A stretch of DNA of 64,000 nt, from assembly GCF_001510665.1 (NCBI RefSeq), contig NZ_LMTI01000007.1:18197-82196 (forward strand). The letters are read 5' to 3'. The notes beneath the pieces were generated by a model, which saw nothing but the letters and a program-made list of their open reading frames with translations, was not told where the DNA came from and did not search any database. The position numbers and the translations under genes are program-made. The DNA is from Bacillus sp. FJAT-27445. GTDB taxonomy: Bacteria > Bacillota > Bacilli > Bacillales > Cytobacillaceae. Positions 8,064 through 16,160 of the stretch are shown here, in pieces (positions within the stretch are counted from its first letter, which is position 1; every line of letters begins with the position of its first letter).

Positions 8064-9257
8064 TCAAACATTTTTTTGGAATATCTCCAAAGAACCAATT
8101 CGTTGGACCGCTTCAGCAAGCCTCTCCTCCGATGCAAGGAGGCCAACCCGTACATAGCCTTCTCCAAATTGGCCAAAGCCGATTCCTGGGGCAACCATGA
8201 TATGCGCCTTTTCCAGCAGATAGTCGGCAAATTCCATTGAGCTGAAGCCTTCCGGAACCTTCAGCCAGGCAAAAAACGAGCCTGCCGGCGCAGCGACATC
8301 CCAACCAATTCGCTTTAATCCGCCAATTAAGGCCTTTCGCCTGCCTTCATACAAACGGACTAGTTCATTAACGCAGTCCTGGGAACCATTCAATGCTTCC
8401 GCGGCTGCTTCCTGTACAGCCCCGAACAGGGAAACATACATATGGTCCTGAATCAATTCAATAGCGGAAATAACGCTTTTGTTCCCAACGGCAAAGCCAA
8501 CCCTCCAGCCGGCCATGTTGTAGGTTTTCGATAAGGTATAGATTTCTATGCCAATATCCTTAGCCCCTTCGGACTGTAGGAAGCTTATTGGCTTTTTTCC
8601 TTCGAAACCTATTGCCCCGTAAGCAAAATCGTGGACGATGCAAATACCGTGTTTGTTTGAAAGCGACACGGTTTCATCAAAGAACTCTTTTGTTGCAACT
8701 GCGCCAGTGGGATTGTTTGGATAGTTGAGGATCATGAGTTTGGCACTTTCCAAGGCTTCAGGCGAAATCGCTTTGTAATCGGGCAGGAAACCATTCTGCT
8801 CGAGGAGAGGCATTGTTTCAAGCTTCGCCTGGGCTAGGGCTGCCCCTGATAAATAATCAGGATAGCCTGGGTCTGGCACAAGCAACGTATCTCCTGGATT
8901 AAGCAGGCACTGCGGAATTTCCACAAGGCCGGCTTTTCCACCAAAGAGGATGGCTACTTCTGTATCCGGATCCAAATCAACGTTGTATTCGCGTTTATAG
9001 AAATTTGCCGCAGCCTCTTTCAAGTACCTGAACCCCTGAAATGGAGAATATTTATGGTTTAAAGGATTTGCCGCGGCATTCTGGAGTTTTCTCACAATAT
9101 GGGCCGGCGTCGGCTGGTCCGGGTTTCCCTGCCCAAGATTGATGACGTCATGCCCTTTCTCAATTGTCTCGCCAACTTTTTTGACAAGCCCTGCAAAAAA
9201 TTGGCCTGGTAAGCTGTTCAATAAATCCGACTTAGGATATTCCTTCACAAAAGCCAC
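8064..9257 (-). CDS. mtnE: Methionine-salvage aminotransferase MtnE
   Basis: PLP-dependent class I/II aminotransferase, about 397 residues, which makes methionine from 4-methylthio-2-oxobutanoate with glutamine or another donor. NYPNNPTGAVA, the lysine site YTLSKTYNMAGWRVGF (Schiff-base Lys in SKT) and YVRVGLLAS (substrate-carboxylate Arg) are present. Assignment to MtnE rather than another aminotransferase rests on position between mtnW and divergent mtnU, as in B. subtilis. The start is uncertain: GTG at 9257, or GTG at 9248, which has a better spaced GGTGG site. It has its own promoter in the 110-bp divergent region and no S-box of its own. Confidence 0.9.
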   Translation of the reverse strand: MAFVKEYPKSDLLNSLPGQFFAGLVKKVGETIEKGHDVINLGQGNPDQPTPAHIVRKLQNAAANPLNHKYSPFQGFRYLKEAAANFYKREYNVDLDPDTEVAILFGGKAGLVEIPQCLLNPGDTLLVPDPGYPDYLSGAALAQAKLETMPLLEQNGFLPDYKAISPEALESAKLMILNYPNNPTGAVATKEFFDETVSLSNKHGICIVHDFAYGAIGFEGKKPISFLQSEGAKDIGIEIYTLSKTYNMAGWRVGFAVGNKSVISAIELIQDHMYVSLFGAVQEAAAEALNGSQDCVNELVRLYEGRRKALIGGLKRIGWDVAAPAGSFFAWLKVPEGFSSMEFADYLLEKAHIMVAPGIGFGQFGEGYVRVGLLASEERLAEAVQRIGSLEIFQKNV

Positions 9258-9366
9258 CTGCTTTATAATGGTTTGATTTTTTTATGGAAATCTAGTCACA
9301 AATGATATAACGTAATAGGTATCTTGTAAAGAGGTTTTTTACTTTTCTGAATTGGGGGAAAATAAT

Positions 9367-10155
9367 TTGAAAATGAAAATCGCCATTTTACAAATGGATA
9401 TTGCATACGGGAACCCGGCTGAGAATTATTCCATTGCCGAAAATTTGATTCAAGAAGCAGCAGATACAAATCCAGACCTCATTGTCCTGCCGGAATTATG
9501 GACGACCGGTTACGACTTGGACAGGCTTGATGAAATTGCCGATGACCATGCGCTGGAGTCAATTGCTTTTCTTGAGAAAAAGGCTGTTGAAAACCATGTT
9601 AATCTCATCGGAGGATCAGTCGCGAACCGAACCGGGGACGGAGTCGAAAATACGTTCCTGGTCGTCTCGAAGGATGGAAGCCTGGTCCATAAGTACAGCA
9701 AGCTTCATTTGTTTCAGCTCATGGATGAGCATCATTTTTTCAAACCAGGAACCGGAACAGCGAATTTCGAACTTGAAGGCCACGGCTTTGCCGGCTTTGT
9801 CTGCTACGACATCCGTTTCCCGGAATGGCTAAGGAAACATGCGTCGAAAGGGGCTGAAGCAATCATCGTTGTTGCAGAATGGCCGAAGCTTCGCTTGGCC
9901 CACTGGCGCGCGCTCCTGATTGCCAGGGCGATTGAAAACCAATGCTACGTCATTGCCTGCAACCGGGCGGGGAGCGATCCGAAGAATGTTTTTGCGGGCC
10001 ATTCAATGGTAATTGATCCATGGGGCGAAGTAATTGCCGAAGCTGGTGAAGGCGAGGAAATTCTAAGTGCCGAAATCGATTTTGAAAAGGTGAAGGAAGT
10101 CCGGGGTATCATCCCGGTTTTTGATGACAGAAGGCCTGAACATTACAGGGAATAA
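9367..10155 (+). CDS. mtnU: Carbon-nitrogen hydrolase MtnU (omega-amidase-like)
   Basis: Nitrilase-superfamily amidohydrolase of about 262 residues. The catalytic triad is visible: Glu in VLPELWTTGYD, Lys in KYSKLHLFQ and Cys in GFVCYDIRFPEW. It probably hydrolyses 2-oxoglutaramate, the keto acid left when MtnE uses glutamine, which pulls transamination forward. The GGGGGAA site at 9354-9360 favours a TTG start at 9367; ATG at 9373 is the alternative. It diverges from mtnE. A family-1 repeat follows the stop directly. Confidence 0.9.
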   Translation: MKMKIAILQMDIAYGNPAENYSIAENLIQEAADTNPDLIVLPELWTTGYDLDRLDEIADDHALESIAFLEKKAVENHVNLIGGSVANRTGDGVENTFLVVSKDGSLVHKYSKLHLFQLMDEHHFFKPGTGTANFELEGHGFAGFVCYDIRFPEWLRKHASKGAEAIIVVAEWPKLRLAHWRALLIARAIENQCYVIACNRAGSDPKNVFAGHSMVIDPWGEVIAEAGEGEEILSAEIDFEKVKEVRGIIPVFDDRRPEHYRE

Positions 10156-10156
10156 G

Positions 10157-10316
10157 ACACAAAATGCGCAGGCGCCTTGGTCAGCCCCGACCAGATTAAG
10201 ACGGGGCCCGCAGGACGGGCCTTCCCTCCGTAGGGAACCGGCTTAAGACCTCGAGGGGCTAGGCGCTGGAGCTAGATTACAATAAATTGTTTCGAGTTAT
10301 CCACAATGTTCTATTT
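10157..10316 (+). repeat. Dispersed Bacillaceae-type repeat, full copy (family 1)
   Basis: This begins two bases after the mtnU stop with ACACAAAATGCGCAGGCGCC and ends near GTTTCGAGTTATCCACAATG. The ends can pair (GCGCC and AGCCCC with GGGGCTAGGCGC), and it contains GCCCCG/CGGGGC. Partial copies lie at 25-84 (minus) and, internally deleted, at 18709-18771. It carries no gene. It is probably transcribed in the mtnU 3' end, before the terminator at 10337. Confidence 0.75.
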
Positions 10317-10336
10317 AAAAATTTCCAGACAAGTAC

Positions 10337-10372
10337 AAAGGAGGCAGTGCCAGGTGGCAGCCTCCTTTTTTT
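10337..10372 (+). terminator. Terminator between mtnU and the ArsR gene
   Basis: AAAGGAGGC and GCCTCCTTTTTTT arms enclose a second TGCCA/TGGCA stem. The T-run favours the plus strand (mtnU); it may also stop the convergent ArsR gene. Confidence 0.85.
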
Positions 10373-10383
10373 CACACACTTAC

Positions 10384-10965
10384 CTACGGCTTTGCCCACA
10401 TTTCTTCAGGGTTCAGCTCGTAAATGCCATTTTCTCTGTACATGTAATGGTTGATAATAAACTCACGCCGGATGGTCGCGTAATCATCATGGAAATTCTT
10501 GACGTATTCGTTAATTTCCTTTTCTTCGTACTTTTTCCCTTTTGCCAAGCCCCTTACGATATGTTCAAATACATAGAGCTTCTTTCTTCGTTGTGCCGGA
10601 ATGTTTTTCAGCTTCCCATCCGCTGTAAAGAAGTTGCTGATAACCTTCTGCCTCTCCACGTTTGTATTAGCCATTTCGTCTAGTTCCTCCCCTTCCCGTT
10701 TCGCAAGCTGCGTTAGCGCCTTTGCCTGCTGCTCCATCACTTTTTCATTCAGATAAAAATAGATTGTATTTTTGTCCCTTCTCTCGAAGACAACATGGAT
10801 TTCCCGTAGTTTTTTCAAATGATGGGTAATTGTTGGCGGAGTCAGCCCCAGCTTTCCCGCAATCGCCTGGCCATGAAGCGGGCCAGTTGCCAGAAGCGCA
10901 ACAATCCGGATGCGTGTTGGATCGCCCATGGCTTTATAGAATGAAACCAGCCTGTTTAACTGCAT
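10384..10965 (-). CDS. ArsR-family regulator with C-terminal DUF2087
   Basis: A 193-residue DNA-binding protein. Residues 1-90 form a winged-helix ArsR domain, with AMGDPTRIRIVALL and the recognition region LGLTPPTITHHLKKLREIHVV. Residues 105-190 match the DUF2087 domain (VISNFFTADGKLKNIPAQRR), found fused to such regulators in Bacilli. No cysteine-rich metal site is present, so the signal is probably not an ArsR-type metal. Start chosen at ATG 10965, five bases after AGGTGA. A palindrome 23 bp upstream is a likely autoregulatory operator. The two-gene oxidoreductase operon upstream may be a target, but that is inference. Confidence 0.85.
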   Translation of the reverse strand: MQLNRLVSFYKAMGDPTRIRIVALLATGPLHGQAIAGKLGLTPPTITHHLKKLREIHVVFERRDKNTIYFYLNEKVMEQQAKALTQLAKREGEELDEMANTNVERQKVISNFFTADGKLKNIPAQRRKKLYVFEHIVRGLAKGKKYEEKEINEYVKNFHDDYATIRREFIINHYMYRENGIYELNPEEMWAKP

Positions 10966-10987
10966 ATTCATCACCTTTACTAATTCG

Positions 10988-11011
10988 ATATATATCTAAT
11001 TAGATTTATAT
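10988..11011. promoter_or_regulatory. Palindromic operator candidate before the ArsR-DUF2087 gene
   Basis: The core ATCTAATTAGAT (10994-11005) is a perfect 12-bp palindrome, extended on both sides by near-complementary ATATAT and TTATAT. The size and A/T-rich ATA...TAT form fit ArsR-family operators. It lies 23 bp upstream of the start codon, in promoter position. Confidence 0.6.
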
Positions 11012-11105
11012 CAATTGTTTGCTGAATAGTCAAGAGAGGACTGGATAATTTCACTAAATTGGGGGAGTAATAATACGCGGTTGGTGACCTTGTCCAAATT
11101 GTGAC

Positions 11106-11160
11106 AGTTTTCGATATATCTTAAAAGTTTTCGATAACTACTAGAAAATTTTCGATATAT
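11106..11160. repeat. Three phased TTTTCGATA direct repeats
   Basis: TTTTCGATA occurs at 11108-11116, 11128-11136 and 11149-11157. The periods of 20 and 21 bp put all three on one helix face. The array lies about 145-190 bp upstream of the ArsR-DUF2087 gene and downstream of the oxidoreductase operon. No gene is visible in 10966-11286; the region is A/T-rich and appears regulatory. Confidence 0.6.
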
Positions 11161-11286
11161 TTTCCGAGTACCTAAAAGGCAGCTCATTTTGACTTTCCAT
11201 CACGGAATAAATATGCCATTAACAGCCAAAATGTACCCGGAAACCGAAAGCATCCCAAAATATGCAAATTCCGTTTGCCAAAATGC

Positions 11287-11322
11287 AAAAAGCGGCCTTT
11301 TTTCGCAAAAAGGACCGCTTTT
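11287..11322 (-). terminator. Terminator after the 2-oxoacid:ferredoxin oxidoreductase operon
   Basis: AAAAGCGG and CCGCTTTTT arms, extended by CCTTTT/AAAAGG steps, with a T-run on the minus strand, end the operon 43 bp after its last stop codon. Confidence 0.85.
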
Positions 11323-11364
11323 CATTCATCTTTTTCCTATACCCATGTTTCAGACACCATTAGC

Positions 11365-13659
11365 TTATAGCATCGGATGTTCGTTCTTTGCCTTCAGTCG
11401 CTGCCAGCGGTTTTCGATTTCCTTTTCGAACGCCGCGAGCAATTCCTTATTTTCTTCTTTTAAAAGATGCTTGGATTTGCCCATGTATCTCAGCCATTCG
11501 GATGCAGGTACACGTTTATTTTTTTCCTCAGGATTGTATGTGATCGTTGTCGCGCCCTGCTCGATTTCGTAAAGCGGGAAGAAACAGGAATTCACTGCTT
11601 GTTCCATGATTGTGCTCCCGTAACGATCCTCTGATTTCCAGTTCAACGGGCAAGTGATTAGGATTTTCCCATATACTGTGCCAACATTCTGTGCGTACCA
11701 CTGGGCCTTTGCACCTTTTTTAACAAGGTCCTGCGGGAATGCTTCTGTACCGGTGAAAACGTAAGGAATGTTTGCAGCCGCCATCAGCTGGGCCGTATCC
11801 TTATGATGGAAACTCTTTCCCTGCTGGGTTTTTCCAACACTTGTGGTACTCGTCATGTGGCCCATCGGAGTGGAATATGACATTTGAGAGCCGGTATTCA
11901 TATAGCCCTCGTTATCATATTCAACAATGATCAGCTTGTGGCCGCGCAATGCGGTTCCAATCGCCGAGCCCATGCCAATATCCATTCCGCCGTCACCGGT
12001 AATCATAACGAATGTGACGTCATCGGCAATTTCAATTTCTCCGCGTTTTTGCAGTTCAAAGAACGCTTCAACGGTGCCAGACAACGTCGCCGCCCCATTT
12101 TGGAATAGGTTGTGGATCATCGTTTGCTTGTGCGATGTGTACGGATACGCAGTTGTCGTCACGTAAGCGCAGCCTGTCTGGTAAAGGACGACGATATCCC
12201 CCTCGATACCCTTAAAGAACAGCTCAAGTCCTGGGAATATACCGCAGCCTGGGCAGGCGCCGTGGCCTGAACCGAGGCGCTTTGGCTTGGAGGCCAGTGC
12301 CCTAAGCGGAGGGATTTTCACCTTCAGTTTGCCTGTTTCCTCATCCATTTTCACATCGATGAGGCCGGATTTATACGTTTCTCCGTATTGCGGCTCAATG
12401 ACAGGCTTGAGCGCTTTTTCCGGGTTGCCTGGAACAATTCCGTAATAATCAAATGGCTTTTCTGCATATCCTTTTTCCTTTGCCTCTAATGCCATTTCAA
12501 AAAATGCTTCCGCATCATCTGAATAAAAGTCTTTACCGCCTAGGCCAAATACCCTGCTAAGGACAACCGTGGCGTTTTGTTTATCTTCCTGCAGCGCCGA
12601 TTTTACCTCATGGGTCAGATTCGGCCCGTGAGCGCCATACGAATCGGCGCGCTCGCCCACTAGCAATGCCTTAACATTTTTCAGGGCTTCACGGATTTCC
12701 TTTGCCGGGAATGGGCGAATGATGTTCGGTGAAATGACCCCTGCCTTGATTCCTTTGGACCTAAGCTTGTCAACAACATCCTTTGCTGACTCGGCCGCGG
12801 AATTAAGGAGGAACAGTGCTACTTCGGCATCTTCCATTTTATAAAGGTCAAGTACAGGATATTCTCTGCCAGATAGTTTCGCATATTCAGCTGCAACTTC
12901 CTTGAAAACTTCCCCTGCGGCATAAATTGCTTCGGATTGCTGGAAGTGGTTGTTCATCAGGTCCTCGCCGTTCATATGCGCGCCAATAGTAACCGGTTTT
13001 TTCGGGTCCCTTGCAAAATTGTAATCAATCGGACATTCACCGACAAATTTCTGGACTACAGCCCGGTCCTTAAAATATTCAACCCTTCTCTTCTGATGGG
13101 AAGTGAAGAATCCGTCATAGGCGACGATGACAGGCAATCGGACCTTTGAATGTTCGGCGATTTTCAGTGCCATGATATTCATGTCATAAACTGCCTGCGG
13201 AGTCCTCGCGGTAAGAATGACCCAGCCTGTATTCAATGCATAGTACAAGTCGGAATGGTCTCCCCTTATATCAAGCGGACCGCTGACAGCCCTCGTTACG
13301 AGGTTCATGACCATCGGGAAGCGCGTACCCGCCTGGACCGGAAGCTGCTCGATCATGTAGAGGAGTCCGTTCGCGCTTGTTGCGTTGAAAACGCGCGCCC
13401 CAGTTGCTGCGGCACCGTAGCATATTCCTGCAGATCCATGTTCCCCATCCGCAGGTATAAGCTTGATGTCATGCTCCCCCCTTGCCTTCATCATGTCAAG
13501 GTATTGGGCCACCTCAGTAGAAGGGGTGATTGGGAAGTATCCCATAATATGATAATTGATTTGCGCCGCCGCCATCGCGGCCATTTCATTCCCGGATTCA
13601 AAGGTGAGCAATTGCTCCGCTTTTGCAGTTCCCTTAAGTTCTTTTTCTAACATGGCCAT
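11365..13659 (-). CDS. 2-oxoacid:ferredoxin oxidoreductase, fused alpha-beta subunit
   Basis: A 764-residue fusion of the alpha (about 1-440) and beta (about 450-764) subunits of a pyruvate/2-ketoacid:ferredoxin oxidoreductase. Alpha carries GYFPITPSTEVAQYL and the domain-II segment with GERADSYG. Beta has the thiamine diphosphate site GDGGMDIGMGSAIGTAL followed by EYDNEGYMNTG, plus four cysteines placed as 4Fe-4S ligands (CPGC, QTGCAY, ITCPLNW). It decarboxylates a 2-oxoacid to acyl-CoA and reduces ferredoxin, or runs in reverse. Pyruvate is the best guess; the substrate is unproven. The GGGGAGG site lies within the last codons of the upstream gamma-delta gene, 2 bp away. Confidence 0.9.
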   Translation of the reverse strand: MAMLEKELKGTAKAEQLLTFESGNEMAAMAAAQINYHIMGYFPITPSTEVAQYLDMMKARGEHDIKLIPADGEHGSAGICYGAAATGARVFNATSANGLLYMIEQLPVQAGTRFPMVMNLVTRAVSGPLDIRGDHSDLYYALNTGWVILTARTPQAVYDMNIMALKIAEHSKVRLPVIVAYDGFFTSHQKRRVEYFKDRAVVQKFVGECPIDYNFARDPKKPVTIGAHMNGEDLMNNHFQQSEAIYAAGEVFKEVAAEYAKLSGREYPVLDLYKMEDAEVALFLLNSAAESAKDVVDKLRSKGIKAGVISPNIIRPFPAKEIREALKNVKALLVGERADSYGAHGPNLTHEVKSALQEDKQNATVVLSRVFGLGGKDFYSDDAEAFFEMALEAKEKGYAEKPFDYYGIVPGNPEKALKPVIEPQYGETYKSGLIDVKMDEETGKLKVKIPPLRALASKPKRLGSGHGACPGCGIFPGLELFFKGIEGDIVVLYQTGCAYVTTTAYPYTSHKQTMIHNLFQNGAATLSGTVEAFFELQKRGEIEIADDVTFVMITGDGGMDIGMGSAIGTALRGHKLIIVEYDNEGYMNTGSQMSYSTPMGHMTSTTSVGKTQQGKSFHHKDTAQLMAAANIPYVFTGTEAFPQDLVKKGAKAQWYAQNVGTVYGKILITCPLNWKSEDRYGSTIMEQAVNSCFFPLYEIEQGATTITYNPEEKNKRVPASEWLRYMGKSKHLLKEENKELLAAFEKEIENRWQRLKAKNEHPML

Positions 13660-13661
13660 TT

Positions 13662-14672
13662 TTATATCCTCCCCTGCGCATAAGGAAAGTTTTGCCTGAC
13701 CCGGTTGGCATCAGCATAGCCAATAGCCTCTCGGAGGTCGCTTAGCGCGTCTGTCGGGCATGCCTCTACGCACTTCAGGCAGCCTTTGCAGTATTGATAA
13801 TCAATTCCCTTTAGGAACATTTGCTCCCTGCCGCGCTTGTCCTGACCCGTTTCCCAAACAAAGCAGAAATCAGGGCAAACCGTATCGCACGATGCGCAGT
13901 GGATGCATTTTTCAAGTTTCAGTTCTGGCAGGAAGCCCTGTCTGGATCCGCTAAGATCTTTAAGGATGCTGTTGCCAGGTGCGGGGATAACCCCGCCAAT
14001 TTCTTGGGTAAGATAGCCAAGCTGAGGAAGCGGCCTCGTGAAGGTTTTGCCCTCGGCACCAGCTGGCACTTCATATACCTTGAACGTTACTTCATTGTAA
14101 CCGCGTTCAAACGTCCTGATATTTGGCTCGACCAAGTGCGGGTATTTCTTTTCAAAAGTCCTTCTTATGACTGCTTTCATTGCCTCCGGATCAAGAAAAT
14201 CACATATTCGATACAGCGCGCCAAGCATTGCTGTATTTACTTTCGTTTTTTCCTCAACCGCAATTGTTAAGGCATCAACGATTGCTAAAGTGCCATATTC
14301 AAGCTGCAGATCGGTTTTTATGCCGTCAAAATCCCTGGCCGAATTGACGAGGACAATCCCATCGGCCTCGAGTCCGCTGACGACATCGACCATTTTATAT
14401 AAGGCTTCATGAAAAACTCCGATAATATGAGGCTGTTCAATCGGGCTGTGATCCCGAATCTCTACTTCCGCGTCGCAAAAACGGATAAAACTCTTTACAG
14501 GTGAACCCTTTTTCTCGGACCCGTAGGATGAAAAATTCGATCCATTCAGTCCAAGGCCAAGCACCCCCGCTTCAGCAAGCATTTTCCCAGCCAGATTCGC
14601 CCCAAGGCCCCCGATTGATTCGAGGCGTATTTCAAAGAATCCCAGATCATTTCTTTTTGGCAGAATTGACAT
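13662..14672 (-). CDS. 2-oxoacid:ferredoxin oxidoreductase, fused gamma-delta subunit
   Basis: A 336-residue fusion. Residues 1-200 are the gamma domain (IRLESIGGLGANLAGKMLAE, a CoA-binding-type fold). Residues about 250-310 are the ferredoxin-like delta domain with two 4Fe-4S motifs, CIHCASCDTVCP and CKGCLKCVEACP. It passes electrons from the thiamine-bound intermediate in the alpha-beta subunit to external ferredoxin. The ATG at 14672 has GGGAGGG upstream. The 2-bp gap to the alpha-beta gene gives a two-gene operon encoding all four classical subunits. Confidence 0.91.
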   Translation of the reverse strand: MSILPKRNDLGFFEIRLESIGGLGANLAGKMLAEAGVLGLGLNGSNFSSYGSEKKGSPVKSFIRFCDAEVEIRDHSPIEQPHIIGVFHEALYKMVDVVSGLEADGIVLVNSARDFDGIKTDLQLEYGTLAIVDALTIAVEEKTKVNTAMLGALYRICDFLDPEAMKAVIRRTFEKKYPHLVEPNIRTFERGYNEVTFKVYEVPAGAEGKTFTRPLPQLGYLTQEIGGVIPAPGNSILKDLSGSRQGFLPELKLEKCIHCASCDTVCPDFCFVWETGQDKRGREQMFLKGIDYQYCKGCLKCVEACPTDALSDLREAIGYADANRVRQNFPYAQGRI

Positions 14673-14799
14673 GTCTTCCCTCCCATTTTCCCTTTCTTAT
14701 GTTCTCAGCCGGCGATTTGCCGGCATCCCCACCATCTATTTTAGGCAACAGGAAATATTTACGCTGTGACAAAAGTTATACAACTCTAATAAAATTTAG

Positions 14800-14886
14800 A
14801 TACAGCTCGAACTGTATTAACATGAATTCAGATTTCACAAAGGAAAGAGAGCAATCATAACAATGGATACAGATTCGAACCTGTAT
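14800..14886. promoter_or_regulatory. Twin palindromic operators in the divergent oxidoreductase/acyltransferase region
   Basis: ATACAG-CTCGAA-CTGTAT (14800-14817) and ATACAG-ATTCGAAC-CTGTAT (14867-14886) share arms and a TCGAA centre; their centres are 68 bp apart. They lie 128-215 bp upstream of the gamma-delta gene and 118-204 bp upstream of the acyltransferase. No gene is visible in 14673-15003. A dimeric repressor (TetR or GntR type) is likely; its identity is unknown. Confidence 0.6.
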
Positions 14887-15003
14887 TATAACAGTACCCA
14901 TCTTTGCAGACTGGCTTACTGGAATTCATTACCTTGTTTCTGCGAATTTAGTTAGGGTAATAAGGAAGTGAGATTGCTGGGGGTCTCTTAATTGGAGGAA
15001 ATG

Positions 15004-16038
15004 ATGAAAAAACGAAACCACTACTTTGACAATGCAAAATTCATTCTGATTTTTCTAGTTGTTTTTGGCCATTTGCTAAGAGCGTTTATTGAAGATAATG
15101 AAATCTTTTTTGCCCTATACAAGGCTATATATACGTTCCACATGCCCGCTTTCATCCTAATATCAGGCTTTTTTGCAAAAGGGTTCAATGAAAAAGGGTA
15201 TGTCGCTAAAATTGCCAAGAAATTGATTCTGCCCTATATCATTTTCCAGGTTATCTACTCGGTTTTTTATTATTACCTATACCAGAAGCCTGATTTCCGG
15301 ATGGACCCATTCGATCCGCATTGGTCACTATGGTTTTTGATCAGTATGTTTTTCTGGAACTTGCTACTAATCCCCGTTACAAAAATCAGGCCGTCCGTTG
15401 CGATAGCGGGGGCGTTTACTATTGGATTGCTGATCGGCTATGTCGGTTGGGTATCCAATTATTTGAGCCTTTCAAGGACTTTTGTGTTTTTCCCATTGTT
15501 CCTGACCGGCTATTACATGAAGAAGGAACATTTTTATTCCCTGTTTACAGTACGGAAACGGATTCTGGGAATGGCTGCGTTTCTTATCATTTTTGCCGGA
15601 TTTTACCTCTATCCGGATATACAGTATCAATGGCTGCTCGGTTCCAAGCCTTACGAAGCAATGGGGGCCGCATCAGTCTGGGCCATGTTTAAGCGTCTGG
15701 GCATTTACGCATTGAGCCTGGTGATGGTCATGAGCTTTTTCGCCTTTGTTCCGAGAAAGGAATATTTCTTTACCAATCTTGGAAAAAATACACTTTATGT
15801 CTATCTGCTGCATGGTTTTTTCGTTAAGGTCTTCCGTGAAAGCGACATCGTTTCCTATTTTGACAGGACGGAACAGATTGTCCTCCTTGCGGGAATTTCC
15901 CTTATCATAGTCCTAGGATTGTCAAGCAGGCTAATCACGTCATTCACCCAGCCGCTTATTGAGCTAAGGGCATCGAAGACAAGGAAATTGCTCAGCCGGC
16001 TCTCGGACGGGCTTAGCGTAAACCAAGGGCGGCAATAA
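15004..16038 (+). CDS. Membrane acyltransferase, acyltransferase-3 family
   Basis: A 344-residue polytopic membrane protein with about ten predicted helices. The N-terminus RNHYFDNAKFILIFLVVFGHLL and the conserved FHMPAFILISGFF stretch (residues about 45-57) are typical of acyltransferase-3 enzymes that O-acylate cell-surface polymers, related to Bacillus YfiQ/IcaC-like proteins. The conserved His in FGH is the expected catalytic residue. The start is ATG 15004, five bases after GGAGG; ATG 15001 and TTG 14992 are too close to that site. The substrate is unknown. It is transcribed alone and ends at a strong terminator. Confidence 0.85.
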   Translation: MKKRNHYFDNAKFILIFLVVFGHLLRAFIEDNEIFFALYKAIYTFHMPAFILISGFFAKGFNEKGYVAKIAKKLILPYIIFQVIYSVFYYYLYQKPDFRMDPFDPHWSLWFLISMFFWNLLLIPVTKIRPSVAIAGAFTIGLLIGYVGWVSNYLSLSRTFVFFPLFLTGYYMKKEHFYSLFTVRKRILGMAAFLIIFAGFYLYPDIQYQWLLGSKPYEAMGAASVWAMFKRLGIYALSLVMVMSFFAFVPRKEYFFTNLGKNTLYVYLLHGFFVKVFRESDIVSYFDRTEQIVLLAGISLIIVLGLSSRLITSFTQPLIELRASKTRKLLSRLSDGLSVNQGRQ

Positions 16039-16057
16039 AGATTCAGTGCAAAGCAAT

Positions 16058-16088
16058 AGTCCCTTCCCGTTCCCGGAAGGGACTTTTA
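16058..16088 (+). terminator. Terminator after the acyltransferase gene
   Basis: AGTCCCTTCC and GGAAGGGACT arms with a seven-base loop, followed by TTTACT on the plus strand. Confidence 0.8.
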
Positions 16089-16160
16089 CTGTTCCTTCCT
16101 TTTACATCCTTGAGTGATTATACTAAAATACTTATAAGAACCTTTCAAGGAGCTATTTAC

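Noticed and set aside
9258-9366. A second S-box or T-box for mtnE/mtnU
   Set aside because: The divergent gap is too short and lacks aptamer or T-box motifs.
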